A stretch of DNA of 64,000 nucleotides from Atrina japonica (GCA_030159075.1 BROG01000138.1:966501-1030500); one strand, 5' to 3'; shown: positions 14,201-30,007, numbered from the stretch's first letter. The notes: generated by a model not told the origin, from the letters alone. A program made the numbers and translations.

Positions 14201-15699
14201 CGAAAATTTCCCTGTATACAGTATACTTTATGGGGAGAATTTGAGTGGTTTTGTTGTGAAGAATTTAGCAATGGAAACCTTTTCTTTGTAATGCAGTTTA
14301 GATTAAAACAACTAGCTATGTCATCTGACTCTATACATGGCAATGCTATAGATTCCTTAAATTTGCAAAATAATTATCACATGTATTACATGTATTAAAT
14401 TTCATTATTATAAACATCTCGCACTTTTCTTCAGTACAGAATCGGATATTATGTTATATATATAAGTCGCATTGTTTTTCCAGTTCTTGAAATCCGATGG
14501 TAATCCTTGACTTTCTAATTGTTTGCTTTTCGGTATCTTAAAGAAATTTGTTTATGTTTTTCCAAGCCTACAACCAGCTACATAATTATGTATTTCTATA
14601 AGCTAAATGCAATATTGTAGTAGTCCAACGTCAGTTTTAGTAAAAAAAAAAATTAAAACACATTCCCAGTTCGGTTGTCTGCATGTAAACTATCTCACTG
14701 ATTTCGAGTACTTTTGTGGGTTTTTTTTATATTTGTGCTTAGCATTTATATGATTCAGGCGAGGTAAACACTCAACTTTACGCCAAACTATGTTATAAAC
14801 AAAACATCAAAGGGGAAATATAGCGCTCGAGTGAGGAATTTCATGTTGATTGACAACCCATAAGTTCACGATGTCATCTTCATATTTTATCACCTTCAAT
14901 TGAATGTATGTCATCAGAGCTATTTATAACTTCTGTAAAGTGGTACTTTATCTTCATATCACTAGGTTCAGATGGCGCTACAACTATATGGCACAGTATG
15001 CTGGAACCAAAAATTGACACCAAAGATATTGAGAGGTACATATATTCATTTTGTAAAAAAGTATTCTTATTTTTCTTTACTGTTTACAACATGCATGATA
15101 TATCAATTACTAACACATGATTTGGAGTATTTTCTACAATGCACATGTATATGGCGACCTTAATTTAGTACGCATCAATATAGAAATGATTTAAAACGGT
15201 TGATAATGAGGTGATAATACATTTTAATGTCCACCCTGAAGAAAAGAGGAGGTTCATTGTTTAAGAATTGTTTGTGGTTAAAACGCAGTATGCACTCAGG
15301 TAGGTGGTCTTAAGTTCACTAGCCCTCATTACATTGTATCACATCATTTCATTGTAAATAAGTGTCACTCTGGAATGTAATCACCGGTAGAGGGCATGCA
15401 ATGATTTGTTGCCATTGTTTTGATCGTATTGTATTCTGAATTGATTCATTAACATATTTCAGTTAATAATTCTGTATGTCAGTACCAATGTCAGACAGTT
15501 TTACTACAACTTTTACACTAGTAACAACAACAAAAACAAACATCAGCAACAACTAGCAAACATATACAATACTATTTTTTTAAATCAACATCTTTCATGA
15601 TAGATGATAACCATAAAAAATCAGCAACAACTATTAAAGGATGACAACACTATTAATCAATTATTAAACATCAACAATAAATATAAAAATTAAATAACC

Positions 15700-15778
<79 letters not shown>

Positions 15779-18700
15779 TTGTCCAAATCAATAAATAGTA
15801 TGACAATACAATGGTTGGGGCGTTTATATTTATTGCATGCAAAATATTGTAAAATTTGAATTTTAACTAAAGTGATGATTAGATAAAGGAAGAATTTTGC
15901 GTGTAACAGCACGGATAATTTTTGGGGCAGTATTGAAAGCTGTAATAGAACTTAAACATTTACAAATACATCTTTTCATACGTGTGAATGATTTGTCGTT
16001 TAAAACACATTACATATAACCAGATAATTCTATCTGAATGATATATCTGAGTGTCATACTAATTACGTTTTCTTATCACATTGTTAAAAACTTTCATTTT
16101 TTATCAAATTTTCGTGAACTGTTGAAAACATGCATAGTGGTTGGTAACTAAAATCAGTAAATAATGTCGACGACACTAATAGTTTGCAGTGTCAGGGGTG
16201 ATATACCTGGGCAAACAAATGCAGGGAAATAATTTCAACAGTGATAACATGGTAGGATAAAGTCGTGTACAATATACACAAAACGCGGTAGATGAATTTG
16301 ATCAAATTGATATAGCAAGCTGTTTTGTCATTAAATTTTCATGTAAAAAGTTCCGTATTTGCACGTGCTATTGTTAAGTTCTCAATAAAACTATCGACGT
16401 TTTTATACTTGCATTACTTACGTATCAGCTTTCTCAAATATTTGATTTTTATGTCCTTGAAAGACATGCTTATAAACGTAAACTTGATCAATCTATTGAT
16501 TTTAGTATTTAAGTCGAACTTAAGATAAAATCGAATCTTGAAACTTTTTATGGAGCGTTTTGTTAATAACATGATGAACAAAATACTACTAAAATTTCTT
16601 TTCTGTTGGTTCTCATCCTTAGGGACTAGTGGTAAGTCCTCATTTTTAGGGACTTTAGTCAACCCTCATCATAAGTTCACTTTAGGTCAGTCACTAGAAA
16701 CTTGAGTCAATCCTCACCAATAGGGATTTAAGTCAACCCTCATCATAAGGGACACGAGTCAATCCTTATCGCTAGACATTTGAATCAATTCTCAACACTG
16801 GTTACTTGATTTTATCCGCATGACTGGGCACTTGAGTCAGTCATCATTACCTTGGACTTGAGTCAATCATCATTACATTGGACTTGAGTCAATCATCAGT
16901 ACATTGGACTTGAGTCAATTCTCATCACTTTGCACTTGAGTCAATTCTCATCAATGGAGATGCGAATCAAAATTATGATTGATGGTTGTACACTTATAAA
17001 AAAAAAATTAAAAATAACTAAAAAAAAACATTTCTTAACAGATGAAGTTAAATATACCGGTAATTAAATTGTCAACAACAATAAGAGATCCCTTTTAGTG
17101 TTTTGGGATAAACAGACATTTCCTTGAATAAACTGCAAGATAAACGGTCGGATACGTTTTAATGTTTATGTGCTCATATGTGTTGTTCTTTATCGTTATT
17201 GATATGTCCCGAAATTGGTATCACATTTACTGAGTAGAAAATGTTTGATTACACATATTGTCCGATTCATATAAAATGGCAGGGCGGAGCAGCCTTTTGA
17301 TTATCATATATATGATTCTACTCACTTTTCGGTTAAGACAAGCTGCATGGGAAAAACCTTTTATTCCTTATTGGATACTCTCTTATGCATAGACAAAATG
17401 ACAAGTAAGAACGATTACTCCAGTCAGTGTAATTTAAATGTTATGCCTTATTACCTAAAATTTAAACTTGTCAAGGTCAAGAAAGTGTTCACAAGACTCC
17501 ACCCCACCAGGTTAGATGGATTTTACTATAGGTTTGTCTCATTCTATATATCCAATGTGTTACATCATTATTCTGATATTGATAATTCTCCCTTTAAATA
17601 TAATATTGTAATTGATAATTATCCCGTTAAATATAATAATGTGTACATGATTTTGCTTAGATTATGTACAATGTATCCTAAACGCTGTGAAAATTTGGCT
17701 TTTTGGTATTTTTATTTAAAACATTTTGTTTTTGTATTTTTTAAACTAGATTATTCCAGTCATCAGATAATGTTGGCAGTGAGTCGGCCTCTCTATATGA
17801 TAGTGTTGTGACGTCACGAGGAGGGCGAACGAACCAGCAGGTAAGGCTAAATATAAACGTAATAGGAATTTATAATGCTCAAGACAATGTTTCTGTAAAT
17901 TAGAATTCATCAGTTGAGCTCCGATTTAAAATATATTTTCTAAAGGGAAAGTGGTATCATTCAAGGCTAAACGGTGAATATAAAACAATGCTGACTTGTC
18001 TGGAAATCTTTTTCATATAGCACCACATGAAAGAAAAGCTTCGTATAAAATCTATAAATAATGATTGTCGCCCTGTAAAGTGATATGATTTGGTTGTTTT
18101 TCATCCCGCCAATAATTTTTCACTGATATGGAGATGTCTCCATCTTGAAGTTGAATACTACAAAATTTGGGGCTGTGCTATTGCCATTGATGCAGTGATG
18201 GTTATTTTACGTGCCAAGCCTCATGTGATATGAGATCACGTCTCATCCGAAAGAGCCATATCTTTCAATTCATGTGTTTAGCACTTGGCTATGGATCAAT
18301 CACTACCATTATTAGAGTCTTTGGTATAACCCAGTACTGGAAATTGAACCTAGAACCCAAACACTCACCACAAGACCAGTGCAAGCGGTCTACGTAAAGT
18401 GAAGATGCCAATAGAAGCTTTTATGAAAAGTCACAAAGTTTTGTGCTGTGCTATTGACATTGATGCAGTGAAGGTTATTTTACGTGCCAAGCCTCATGTG
18501 ATATGAGATCACATGTCATCCGAAAGAGCCATATCTTTCAATTCATGTGTTGAGTCCTTGGTAGTACTTTCGTTCCTCACGTATTTCATTTGGACTTGAC
18601 TGTGTACTCACGGCGGGTGTGACCGGTCGACAGGGGATGCTTAATACTCCATGGCACCTGATCCCACCTCTTGGTTTCCAGAGGTCCGTGTTTGTCCATT

Positions 18701-21700
18701 TTTGCTGGATTTGTATCTGTGTCCTTGACATCGTAATGATTTATACTTTGGTATTTGAGATGTTTTATATTCCTTTTACCTTGACCATGGAAGTAGTCAG
18801 GTTCAAACTCAGATTACAACAGAGAAACTAGTGAAAAATTCCGTCCACAGATGCTCGGTAAAAAGTTATTAACTTTCAGATTGGACTCAATTTCACAAAA
18901 GGTGTGAATACATCTGAAAGCTCATAATGACTGAACAAAAGGTTATAGCATGATGGAAAAACTTGCATATGATATAAAGCTAGTGACATTTATATACACG
19001 AGTGAAATGTTTTTGTAGGGATATGAAACAATTTATTCGATCTTAATGTTTTAGCTTATGTGCATGGTCTAATATAGATACAGTTTGTTTTATGCAATTG
19101 TGGTTTTTTCTTATTAGAAAATATTTGTCATAGATTGGAATTAAAGTCAAAGCAAAATCTAAAATCTCTGTAATATCTTAGATTTCTCAATCTACAGTCA
19201 TCCGTACATATTATCATGGCTCGGTTTTGTTGCTAATTATGAAGTACTAGTAAAATGTGTCAATCCCTGATCAAACAATAATACAGACACAGTGATGTAG
19301 TAAATACGTATAGTCTCACCTTTTCTACACTGTACTGTAACAGTGATCAAAACGAAGTTGTAAAATGATTTGAACTATTTAAATTGTTCAGCAAACTCAA
19401 TCAAGCATCCATTCAAATTATAGACAAACACCAATGTGATCGATGTTTCAAATATTTCATTTTCCAAAAGTACTAACAGTAGTTTTGCATTAGTCATATT
19501 TCAATCTGCTTTTGTAATTGCTTCAAAACTGTGTTCGTATTAATGATTTAATCTGTTTTTATCATAGAATAATAGCAAATATGTGTTCTAAGAGAATGTA
19601 TCTTTTATTGGGGCAGATGTTACTTATCATAACACATAGTGTTACTTGATCTAACACATGCATAGCGTTACTTGAGCTAACACATGCATAGCGTTACTTG
19701 ATCTAACACATGTTACAGGATCTAATTACATGGTGGTACAGGATCTAAATAAACGATATAAAAAATATATATATCATAATCTATCATTACATAATCTAAA
19801 CACGCAATGTTATAGGATCTATGCAGGATTATGTTACAGAATATTTAAACACATACTGTGATAGGGTCTAAACACATAATGTTATATAATGTAGTAAAGT
19901 ATATAATTTTATAGGATCTAGACACAATGTAATATGTTCAGGCTATCAATGTTATAAGATCTAAACACACATGATGTTACAATATTTAAACACATACTAT
20001 TATAGGATAATGTTTATGTTATAGGCCCCAAACACATGATGTCAGTGCTATCGGTTCTAAACACATACTGTTACAAGATATATTAAGATGTAACATAACT
20101 CCAGTGCGATAAACATGATATATATAGCCCTGCACCCTTGCAACTATATTCCGTTGATATCCTCAAGTTTTCAATGGAAATGTATTTTGATTCTGTGATT
20201 TAACAAAGTTATTGACTACGACAAGTAGAAAATAATTAATTTACTATGAAATATAATATTTTAACGATTTACAGTGAAAGAATGTGTTACGTAAATGATT
20301 GACTACTTCCTATATCGATTGAGAAAACTTTTATCATAAATGACAATCCGAACTAATTCAATTTAGTTGACAATTGAAGTCTGTCACGTAAACACCGAAT
20401 CTTAATTGAAATATTAGGTTTACGTAAGAACTAATGAAATGCATATAGTGAATTTATCAGAGTGATGTTGGTCGATGTATTATTGCTAGATTATCACGTG
20501 AGTACATTTGAAATATTTGCCTGGTTTTGATAGTCATAGTTACAGAAGTATACTTTTTTAAAATGTCAAAGTTAATGTGTTAACATAATACCAAAGTTAC
20601 AGTTTTGCCCCCCCCCCCAAAAAATGCCAAAATAAATAATTAGAATGATAGTATATGTCAATAAGACTTCATCTTTGGAGATCGACTTAAAAAGATGAAA
20701 AGGAAAAAAGTGGGATGTCACAAGGCCAGATACTAATCCTTAATCTATCTGAAAAAACTGCTCAAAGCTAAGATATTCATTTTTAAGTGGGTACTCTTAC
20801 ACGGATTTTTCAATGTCCTAAGATTTATTATTTCACCTTGCATGGTACCGCTTTTTCTTTCGGAAATATATTTATATGAAATTCAAGTTCAACTAGTGAA
20901 GTATTTTTTACAAGTGCATTTGGTTGGTCTTTGGTAATGTAAATACTATTTGTAGATACACCTTAGAGATCTGTAGAAATTAAGTAATCGTTATTTGTGC
21001 ACATACACTATATCACTGGATCTGATGCCAAGGTTAGAAGAGTTTCGAAGTTCTGATTACCAAACAATGTTACCTCCGTTGTTATGTAGACATGAATACA
21101 ACAACAAACTCGAATTGATGCACGTGGATGTTTAAATCAAAATGTTGAGTAATAATTTAATCAAATTATAAATCTTTATACTGAAAATAATGATGGCTTT
21201 AAATGTTTAGAAAGATTAAATTAATAATCATTCATCATTTTCATTACATTTTTCTCTAATACAACGAATTGAAAGATAGTGTAAACAACCATTTTGGTTT
21301 CACTTGTCTACAATAGAAAATAGGTCCCGAAGACATTTATAACCCATCTCAACATCAGTACATTTCTATTGATTTATATGTCGCAGATTTACTGAACACA
21401 AGATGCATGTCCTAGTTAAGGCTCAGGTATCTAGCAGCTAATTGCACTGCTCTTAGATTACACTAAATATCTGTAATTAACCCACTGCAAGTAATTCAAG
21501 TGTTTATTCAGATCTCTTTACCCAGATTTATCTGTTTAACTCATCAACCCCTGAAAAAAATGAACTCTTCCGTAAATCCATGACTTAGACCAGTCCAAAT
21601 GTGCCTTAAGGAGGTGAATGGGTTAAACTGGGGCACCTTGCAACAGCTGGTGTTGGTTGAGCCTTGGAGCTGAGATGACCGTAGATTAAACTCACATACA

Positions 21701-24700
21701 ATTATTCAAGCGTGAATTATAAATGAATTGAATTTTCTTCTATGGATAGTAAATGATGTGACGGTAATGGATTTTAATACATTTGACGGAGATAAATTAT
21801 AGAAAAACAAACAAGTGTTTCATATGGAATGAATATTTAAGCAAGTTATCGTCACGGATCGCATTTTACAAATCATCACATTATTTGGACTTAATATTTA
21901 ATTACATGCGTACTTCTCTCAATATAATTCATGGTTTAAATGACTTATCCTTTCAGTTTATCTGAAGGCATACTCGCAAGGTATCATTAGGTGTATAGTT
22001 TCCTTTCTATTTATCTGATTATTTATTCCAGCTATCCTCACACCTTCACGATTCACTATATTTATTTTGTAGTTAGTGACGATCCTGGAAAGAGAAAAGT
22101 CTGGACGGATAGCTTTTACGATGAAGTCTTTACATTGTTCCATAACAGATTTTGCCAGCGCCATATCTACGTTAGATATCTCGGCAGTTAACTCAGACAG
22201 GTACTTGATGTAGCAAAAATATGTTTTGTATTGTAATTCCTAAGACGAAAAGTGCTTATATATGTAATCAAAGGGACATTAGCTATGTTTTTTTTCATTT
22301 CCCCCCTTTTCACTACTTAGATCGATATACAAATACAAAAGTGATATACACAGGCATAAAAATTCTTAAATTTCAATATATTTTGTGAAAATTACTTGAG
22401 AAACCCAAGTTTTACTTTGCAATTGATTAACTGAACCTTACTATTTGTATATATATATACACCACTCTGGACCTGACCTTATTTTCACAAATTAAACAAG
22501 AATATAAAATTTGCTATTTGTTATTGTACATCAAGTATCAGTAATAAAAGTAGAAAGAATCAAAATAATATATTTTTTTGTAAACACTGCTAACGCTCCT
22601 TTAAATATCATTACATGATTATTTGAACCAGTGGTTAAGAAAAGGGTTCTTAGGAAAATTTGAGGGAAAATTGTGGTTTTGATGTTTTCAGATACTTGAA
22701 CGTAGATATATTGGCTTAAGGCAATAGTAACTTCTTTTGTTTTCAATGCAAAAATTAGAAATATTACATCATTGTTTTCTCACATTTCATTGGTTATAAC
22801 GTAAGGACCTTTTTCTCAGTTGCTGGCTCATTTACATATTGTCACACAATCATACATACTCTGTAGTACATGAATATAAAGTATAAAAATCAATAAGATG
22901 GAACCTCACCTAACACCTGACTATGGAGGCCACATATTCAGTCTCTTGAGAATTATCTTATAAATATTAATTAATAACAGTACACTTTGAGTCAGTGAGT
23001 TAGGTGGTCTTGATAATGTGGTTCTACTGTAACATCTCACTAATCAGACCACTCAGAGTCAGGTAGGTGGTCTTAATAGTGAGATTCTACTGTAACACCT
23101 CAATAATCAGAAACTTTGAGTCAGTCAGTTAGGTGGTCTTGATAGCGAGATTCCACTGTAACACCTCACTAATCAGACCACTCAGAGTCAGTCAGTTAGG
23201 TGGTCTTAATAGTGAGATTCCACTGTAACACCTCAATAATCAGAACACTTTCAGTTAGCCAGTTAGGTGATCTTTTCAGTAGGTTCCACTGTAACACCTG
23301 ACTAATGAAAACACTTTTTGAAAGACAGTTTGGTGGTCTTTACAGCGAGATTCCAAAGTATATGTTTTGTGTGATGCTCTTCACTGATTTTTATGACATA
23401 TTTATAGTTTATGATTTTAAATTTTAATTTTCAGACTGGCGGAATTAATGGAGTTGTTTGGTACTAGCACTGATGTTGATAAAATCACCAACTATGTTAA
23501 ACGAAAGGGACTAGGTAGGAGAAATTATATTCAAAATATCATATAAATTTGACTTCAAAAGTAGATTATAAAAGTTTGTAATTATACTAAAAAAGTGAAA
23601 TTCTTAAATAGCAAAATGAAAATAACAAACGCTTGATTAATCACCTTTATATATTGTCACAATATTTTAATTTGTTTTGCGAGTGAAATATAGGTCATTG
23701 CCCAACTATTGTTGTTTGTCTATTTATAGGTTTGCTTTATTATTTTACTGTTGACATTCTAGAGGGTATTTGTCACACAGTAGTTATAGCATCATGGTAT
23801 TAAACCATGGAGTCTCAGATCTCTAGTTAGCGTGGGTTAAATTCCTGCTGAAACTTAAGCTGATATTACTAGGAAGTTTGCCAGTTTACTTGCGGAAGGT
23901 CGACGGTGTCTTCCTGGGTACATTGTTCCCCTGGGTATATTGTTCTCCCACCATTAAAAGCTGGCTGCCAACATTTGACTGATAATTGTCGGATGTTGTG
24001 TAAAACAACTTTCAAATTAAAAAATTTTCAAATATTTCAATTTCAATTTTAATTTTGTGGGAAAATGTTTGTCATGTTCCTGTTTAAAGTTGATATTTCA
24101 GGTCAAGATTATAGGTGAAAAAAAGAAGAAAATTTATTTTCCTAACAACTTTCATTATTTCACGGCTTGCTAATGATTCTTAAATTCTTAAAATTTTATT
24201 AATTTGTAATAGTATTACTCTTTACCTTGAAAATTTTGCCCCTGGTGATTTTTTATCTTTTACGACAAAAGTCATAATTATCTTGTCTTAAATTTGACTT
24301 AAACCAGTATTGTATAATGGATGACATATCTGTGTTTCAATTATTAATCTGGAAAATCCAACTTTCTTTTAAAATATGGTCACTCATCTACTGGAGAACT
24401 TTAAATGGGAGCAAAAATGTCAACGTTTGCAATATGTTCTATTTGTATATGAAATTCAGCTTGTATTTATTTTGATTGAGCAATTGATTAAATTTGCATT
24501 TTTCACAGGAAACTTAGATCACCCAGAATTCCTTTTATTTGAGATGTCAAAAATTGAACACTTCCGGGAACGTGTTGATTTCCTGCGATTTAGATACAGA
24601 ATTCAGTGGAATTTATTTGAAATAGGTAAATATTTAACTTGCCTAAAATTACAAACTGTCACGTGTCAAAAATGATATTGATTTCCTATCTGAAAAATCT

Positions 24701-26780
24701 TAAATGCCTTAAGTATCATTTTCACTGCAATTTTAAATGTGACATTTGAATCTTGTTTGATTTAAATTTGATAAAGATCTTGATAAAATGCAATCACTTA
24801 TGATATATAGTATATTGAAACTTCATTAAATGTAATAGAATCTGGAATATAATTAAGTGTAAGTATTTAAAATATCAATTTCAATCAATGTGCAAAATTT
24901 AGATAGTTTGATGTGAAATCTATCAGTGAAGAATTGCAAAATTAAATTTGACACAAGGTCTTATTCTTCAACTTCAGATCAACAACTGCGGGAATTACAT
25001 ACGGCATGTGATGAAATTACAAACAGGTAATAACATGCTTCATAAGAGATTTTTAACAAAAATGAAAAATTTATATGAAATGAATTTCTAGCAGACCCAT
25101 CAATTTCACGGTTGTCTGATCATGGCATTTTTGGTGAAAATATAAGAGCTTAAGTTCAGACAGGGTACGATAATATAATTCTTAAATTTTCATAAAATTA
25201 ATTCTATACTGATTTTCTATTTGTTCATTTTAAGATATATGCTGAATTCAATTTTTATTCAAAACATGCACCATTGGAAAATTATTATCAACATATATTA
25301 TTGTCTTCATATCATTTGAGATGTTATGGAGAATATATAAAGAATTTTATAGATTTGAACTTTATGTTACAGAGCAATGTTTATTTATCACTTTCATTTT
25401 ATATTTTGCCATAATTAAGTTTGATGACAGGATTTTGTGTCCAACATTTAAATATTGCAATTTTAATATTACAGTTTAGCTTTAAAGAACCTCCTGGAGA
25501 CGTTACTAGCCATTGGAAACTACCTGAATGGTGGCTCACCATTTGGACAGGCAGATGGGTTTAATATTGATATACTCAACAAACTCAAAGAGATCCAAGA
25601 TAGGGTACAATAACTACTATTACTTGTGTGATTACATATGTATGTAATGTTGATAAAACTATAGGTGTGAAAATGTTAGATTTTCATATGTTGATGGAAA
25701 ACTACAGGTGTGAAAATATAAGATTTGCACTTTGTTGTGGAAAACTATTGGTGTGAAAATATTAGATTTGCATTTGTCAATGGAAAACTACAGGTGTGAG
25801 AATGTTAGATTTGCATTTGTCGATGGAAAATTACAGGTGTGAAAATGTACGATTTGCATTTATTGATAGAAAACTAAAGGTGTAAAAATAGTAGATTTGC
25901 ATTGATATTAAAATGCAAGTGTAAATATGTTAGAATTCCATTTGTTTGTTTTCTTGATGTTATGGTCAATTATCATAGTGGTTTTGTTGTAGACTGTTTG
26001 TATCAATGGTTTGTGGGTTTAATTTCTATCCCAGTGAGAACCTATACTGTTATATAAATGGTGATGTGATTTTGCCATGCCCACAGGATTAGCAACAAAA
26101 TGATACTGGTTTTCAGATTGTACTGAAAATCGAATAGAGATCAAATGCCGTAGTAGAAGTGACTGATGAAAAACTGTAAATGTACATTGCTGGCATTAAC
26201 TTCTGCCCAGTGGCATCCGTATATGAATACACAATATTTGGACTATGAAAACCATTGAAATATTAGTAATACCAAAGTTATAGTTTTACTAAAGAGACTC
26301 AAACCAAATACTCAAGACAATCGTTTCTGTCAATAAGACTTCCTTAGTTAAGCTCGAATTTAATATAAATGTATATTTCCAAAATTAAAAGATGTATCAT
26401 ACAAGGACAAATAATTAACCTAAATACTGCCGCTTAATCAGTCTAAGAGTCTAAGAATACCCAATATAAAATGAATACCTTAGCTTTTGAGAAGTTTAGA
26501 ACTGGAATGATGGTATCTGAGCATTTTAGTATTAAACAATCGGTTGATGTGAATAAATAAAACATTTCAATTGAAATTCCAAAAAAGTTTTTAAGGATTG
26601 TTGCTATTGTTGTTTTCAAAACTGATCAGAAAAATCTCAAAGTAGATTTAAAATAAAAGACCTTTTAAATATCAAATTTAGATTTGTGGAATTTTACTGA
26701 CTTTTAGATTCAATTATCTCATTAATTCTCATTAAATCTAAACATATCATTTATATAAACATCTAGGTGAAGCAATTACA

Positions 26781-26825
<45 letters not shown>

Positions 26826-29800
26826 TATATATATATAGTAAATTACTGTTTAATTTCACAGGATGGAAAAGGAAATCTTCTGGAATATGTTATGAAGATG
26901 TACTGCCATTTTTACGAAGTAGAGATAGATATTGGATGTCCAACAAAATTCCGTCTTCCAGAACCATCCAACATGAGACACGCAGCCCAGGTATAAAACA
27001 TTGTGTTCAACTTCAAGCAGATGATAAGAATGACCAGAATTACAATCATCAGTGTTAGCAAGTGAGATATAGTCATACTTGCACTAAAGGTCACTTCTGT
27101 ATAAAGGGCGCCTGTCTATAAAGACCATTCAAACATAACATTTTTTTTTTACCATTTTATGAGCAATAAACATTCTTTATAAAGGCCACCAGTCTATAGT
27201 ATAATGTCTACTTTTGCCCAATTCCTTGAGAGGCCTTTAGAAAGAAGTCTGTATAGATATAATTCACATGTTTAAGAATTTAGAGAAGTTGTTGATATGT
27301 TTGATCAATTATTTTATGGCACATTTAGTAGGTTAGTAATATAAAAGATAATGATCTACACAGCCATATCTGTTACCTTACTATAAAAGGCGGCCTTGTC
27401 ATCTATAGAATTACGGTATATTGCCTTTCAGATGGTGTATAAGATGATTTTATTATCATCTTATATTCCATATCAAAAACGACTGTTTCTATGGGCTATG
27501 TGGTTAGAAATATTAACACATTACCCCTAAAGACACATATAGAATGGTCTAATTCATTGATTTACAGAAGGGTACATTGATTTTTAGGGGTTGATGAGTT
27601 GATAGATTATTATGAACCTTATACATTGTTATCATAAAATGTGTTGTATAATGTTTGTACAGTGGAACCTCGCTATTAAGACCACCTAACTGACTGACTA
27701 AAAGTGCTCTGATGAGCTAGGAGTTACAGTGGAACCTCGCTATTAAGACCACCTGACTGACTAAAAGTGCCCTGATTAGCGATGTGTTACAGTGGAACCT
27801 CGCTATTAACACCTCCTAACTGACTGACTAAAAGTGCTCTGATTAGCGAGGTGTTACAGTGAAACGTCAGTATTAAGACCACCTAACTGACTGACTAAAA
27901 GTGCTCTGATTAGCGAAGTGTTACAGTGGAACATCACTATTAAGACCACTTAACTGACTGACTAAAAGTGCTCTGATTAGCGAGGTGTTACAGTGAAACG
28001 TCACTATTAAGACCACCTAACTGACTGACTAAAAGTGCTCTGATTAGCGAGGTGTTACAGTGGAATGTCGGTATTAAGATCACCTAACTGACTGACTAAA
28101 AGTGCTCTGATTAGCTATGAGTTACAGTGAAACGTGACTGTTAAGACCTAACCTAATGACTCAAGGTGCCCTGATTAGCGAAGTGTTACAGTGGAACCTG
28201 ACTATTAAGTCCACCTAACTGAATGACTAAACGTGCTCTGATTAAAGAGGTGTTCCAGTGGAACCTCGCTATTAAGACCACCTAACTGAAAGACTAAAAG
28301 TGCTCAGATTAATGAGGTGCTACAGTGAAACCTCGTTATGAAGACCACCTTACTGAATGATTGAAAGTGCCCTGATTGACTAGTGTTACAGTGGAACCTG
28401 GCTATTAAGAACACCTAACTGAATGACTAAAGGTGCTCCGATTAGCGAGGTGCTACAGTGGAACCTCACTATTAAGACCAACTAATTCAATGGCTAAAAA
28501 TGCCTTGATTAGCGAGGTGTTATAGTGGAACCTCACTTTTAAGATCACCTGACTGACTCAAAGTGCTCTAATTAGCAAGGTGCTACAGTGGAACCTCGCT
28601 ATGAGGACCACCTAACTGAATGATTAAAAGTGCCCTGATTAGCGAGGTGTTACAGTGGAACCTCACTTTTAAGACCACCTTATTTAATATTTATTTCAAA
28701 AGACTGAATATTTGCTGCCTTTAAATGATGGTGATCTTTTATGTGAAGTTATCTTTTGGTGAGGTTCGATTGTATTTGTTTTCAATAAAAATGTTAAATA
28801 CAATTGAAATATGATTAAAGATACATATGTGATATTCAGAAAAAATTCTAAACTGGTCCTACCATGTGTCAAAAATAATTTACATCAATGACAACTTATA
28901 AGAGAGATTTTTCTTTTCAGGTATCCTTTGATACGATTCAAGAATCTCTTGGAAGCTTGCTGAGTGACATTAAAACACAAAGCACAATGGTTTGTACATT
29001 CGGTATAATTTTACATATATTCAGTCATGAATAGATAAAACGTCTATATTATATCAATTATGAAAAATTTCAGTTTTGATTTAGTTTGTATGATACATGT
29101 ACTATTTATCAGGAAATTTTAGCTCTTGGTTTTTTCACCTCTTTCACCCCAGAAAACAAATTCGTCCCATCCTCTTAATCACCATAGTCTAATGGTTGGC
29201 ATATATGTCTTATGCTTCAATTATATAACTTGAAAGCTTTTCTTTCATTTCAAATTCGCCCGCTCATTCAAGGGCTAAAATGGTACAAGTAAAAGTGTCA
29301 CAGCCATGTTGTATTTTAACTTTAAGATCAACCGGTGTCATTGGTTATTGCAACATTATAGGCATTAAATGTCAACGACCGTTTATATCTTAATTGGATA
29401 CATAATAAAGATTTACATGTTTTTTATGTTTAAAATCTAGATACAGAGAATTGTTTATGACAAAATATATGTGAACTATGAAAGCAAATTCCCAAACATC
29501 CCTTATTTTGCATAGTATTAATAACCTACATCAGTCGAAATGTCGATTTTTGGAACTCTCGAAACCTCAAACTCTTGAAATCTCAAAGTATTTTGGTGGT
29601 CCCGTGGAGATGGAGGTATCGAGAGTTACCTGTATTTTTTAATTAGTCTAAAATGGTCTGTAGGGTTGAAAGGAGGAAACTTTCTGAAATGGAAATCATT
29701 ATCTATCAATGATTAGTTATATATGATAGTATATGTTAATATAATGTAGTTTTTTTTTTCATTCTAATGGTATTAGCAAATTTCTCTATCTTGTAGCTCT

Positions 29801-29935
29801 TTGAACAATTTCCAAAAACTGAAGGCAGTCAGCAATCAAAATCTTACAGGACAACTGCAGAGAATTTTTTTACTTCAGGTATTTATTCTTCAAACTTTTG
29901 AATTAGAACTTATGTACTTATGAAATAGCTTCTAG

Positions 29936-30007
<72 letters not shown>

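Noticed and set aside
17347..17811. 154-codon open frame overlapping formin exon 5
   Set aside because: Reads the exon in the wrong frame, AT-rich amino-acid composition, no domain.
17759..17840. Formin exon 5 starting at TTCCAG
   Set aside because: Gives the wrong phase against exon 4 and loses the conserved ERLF segment; the upstream acceptor solves both.
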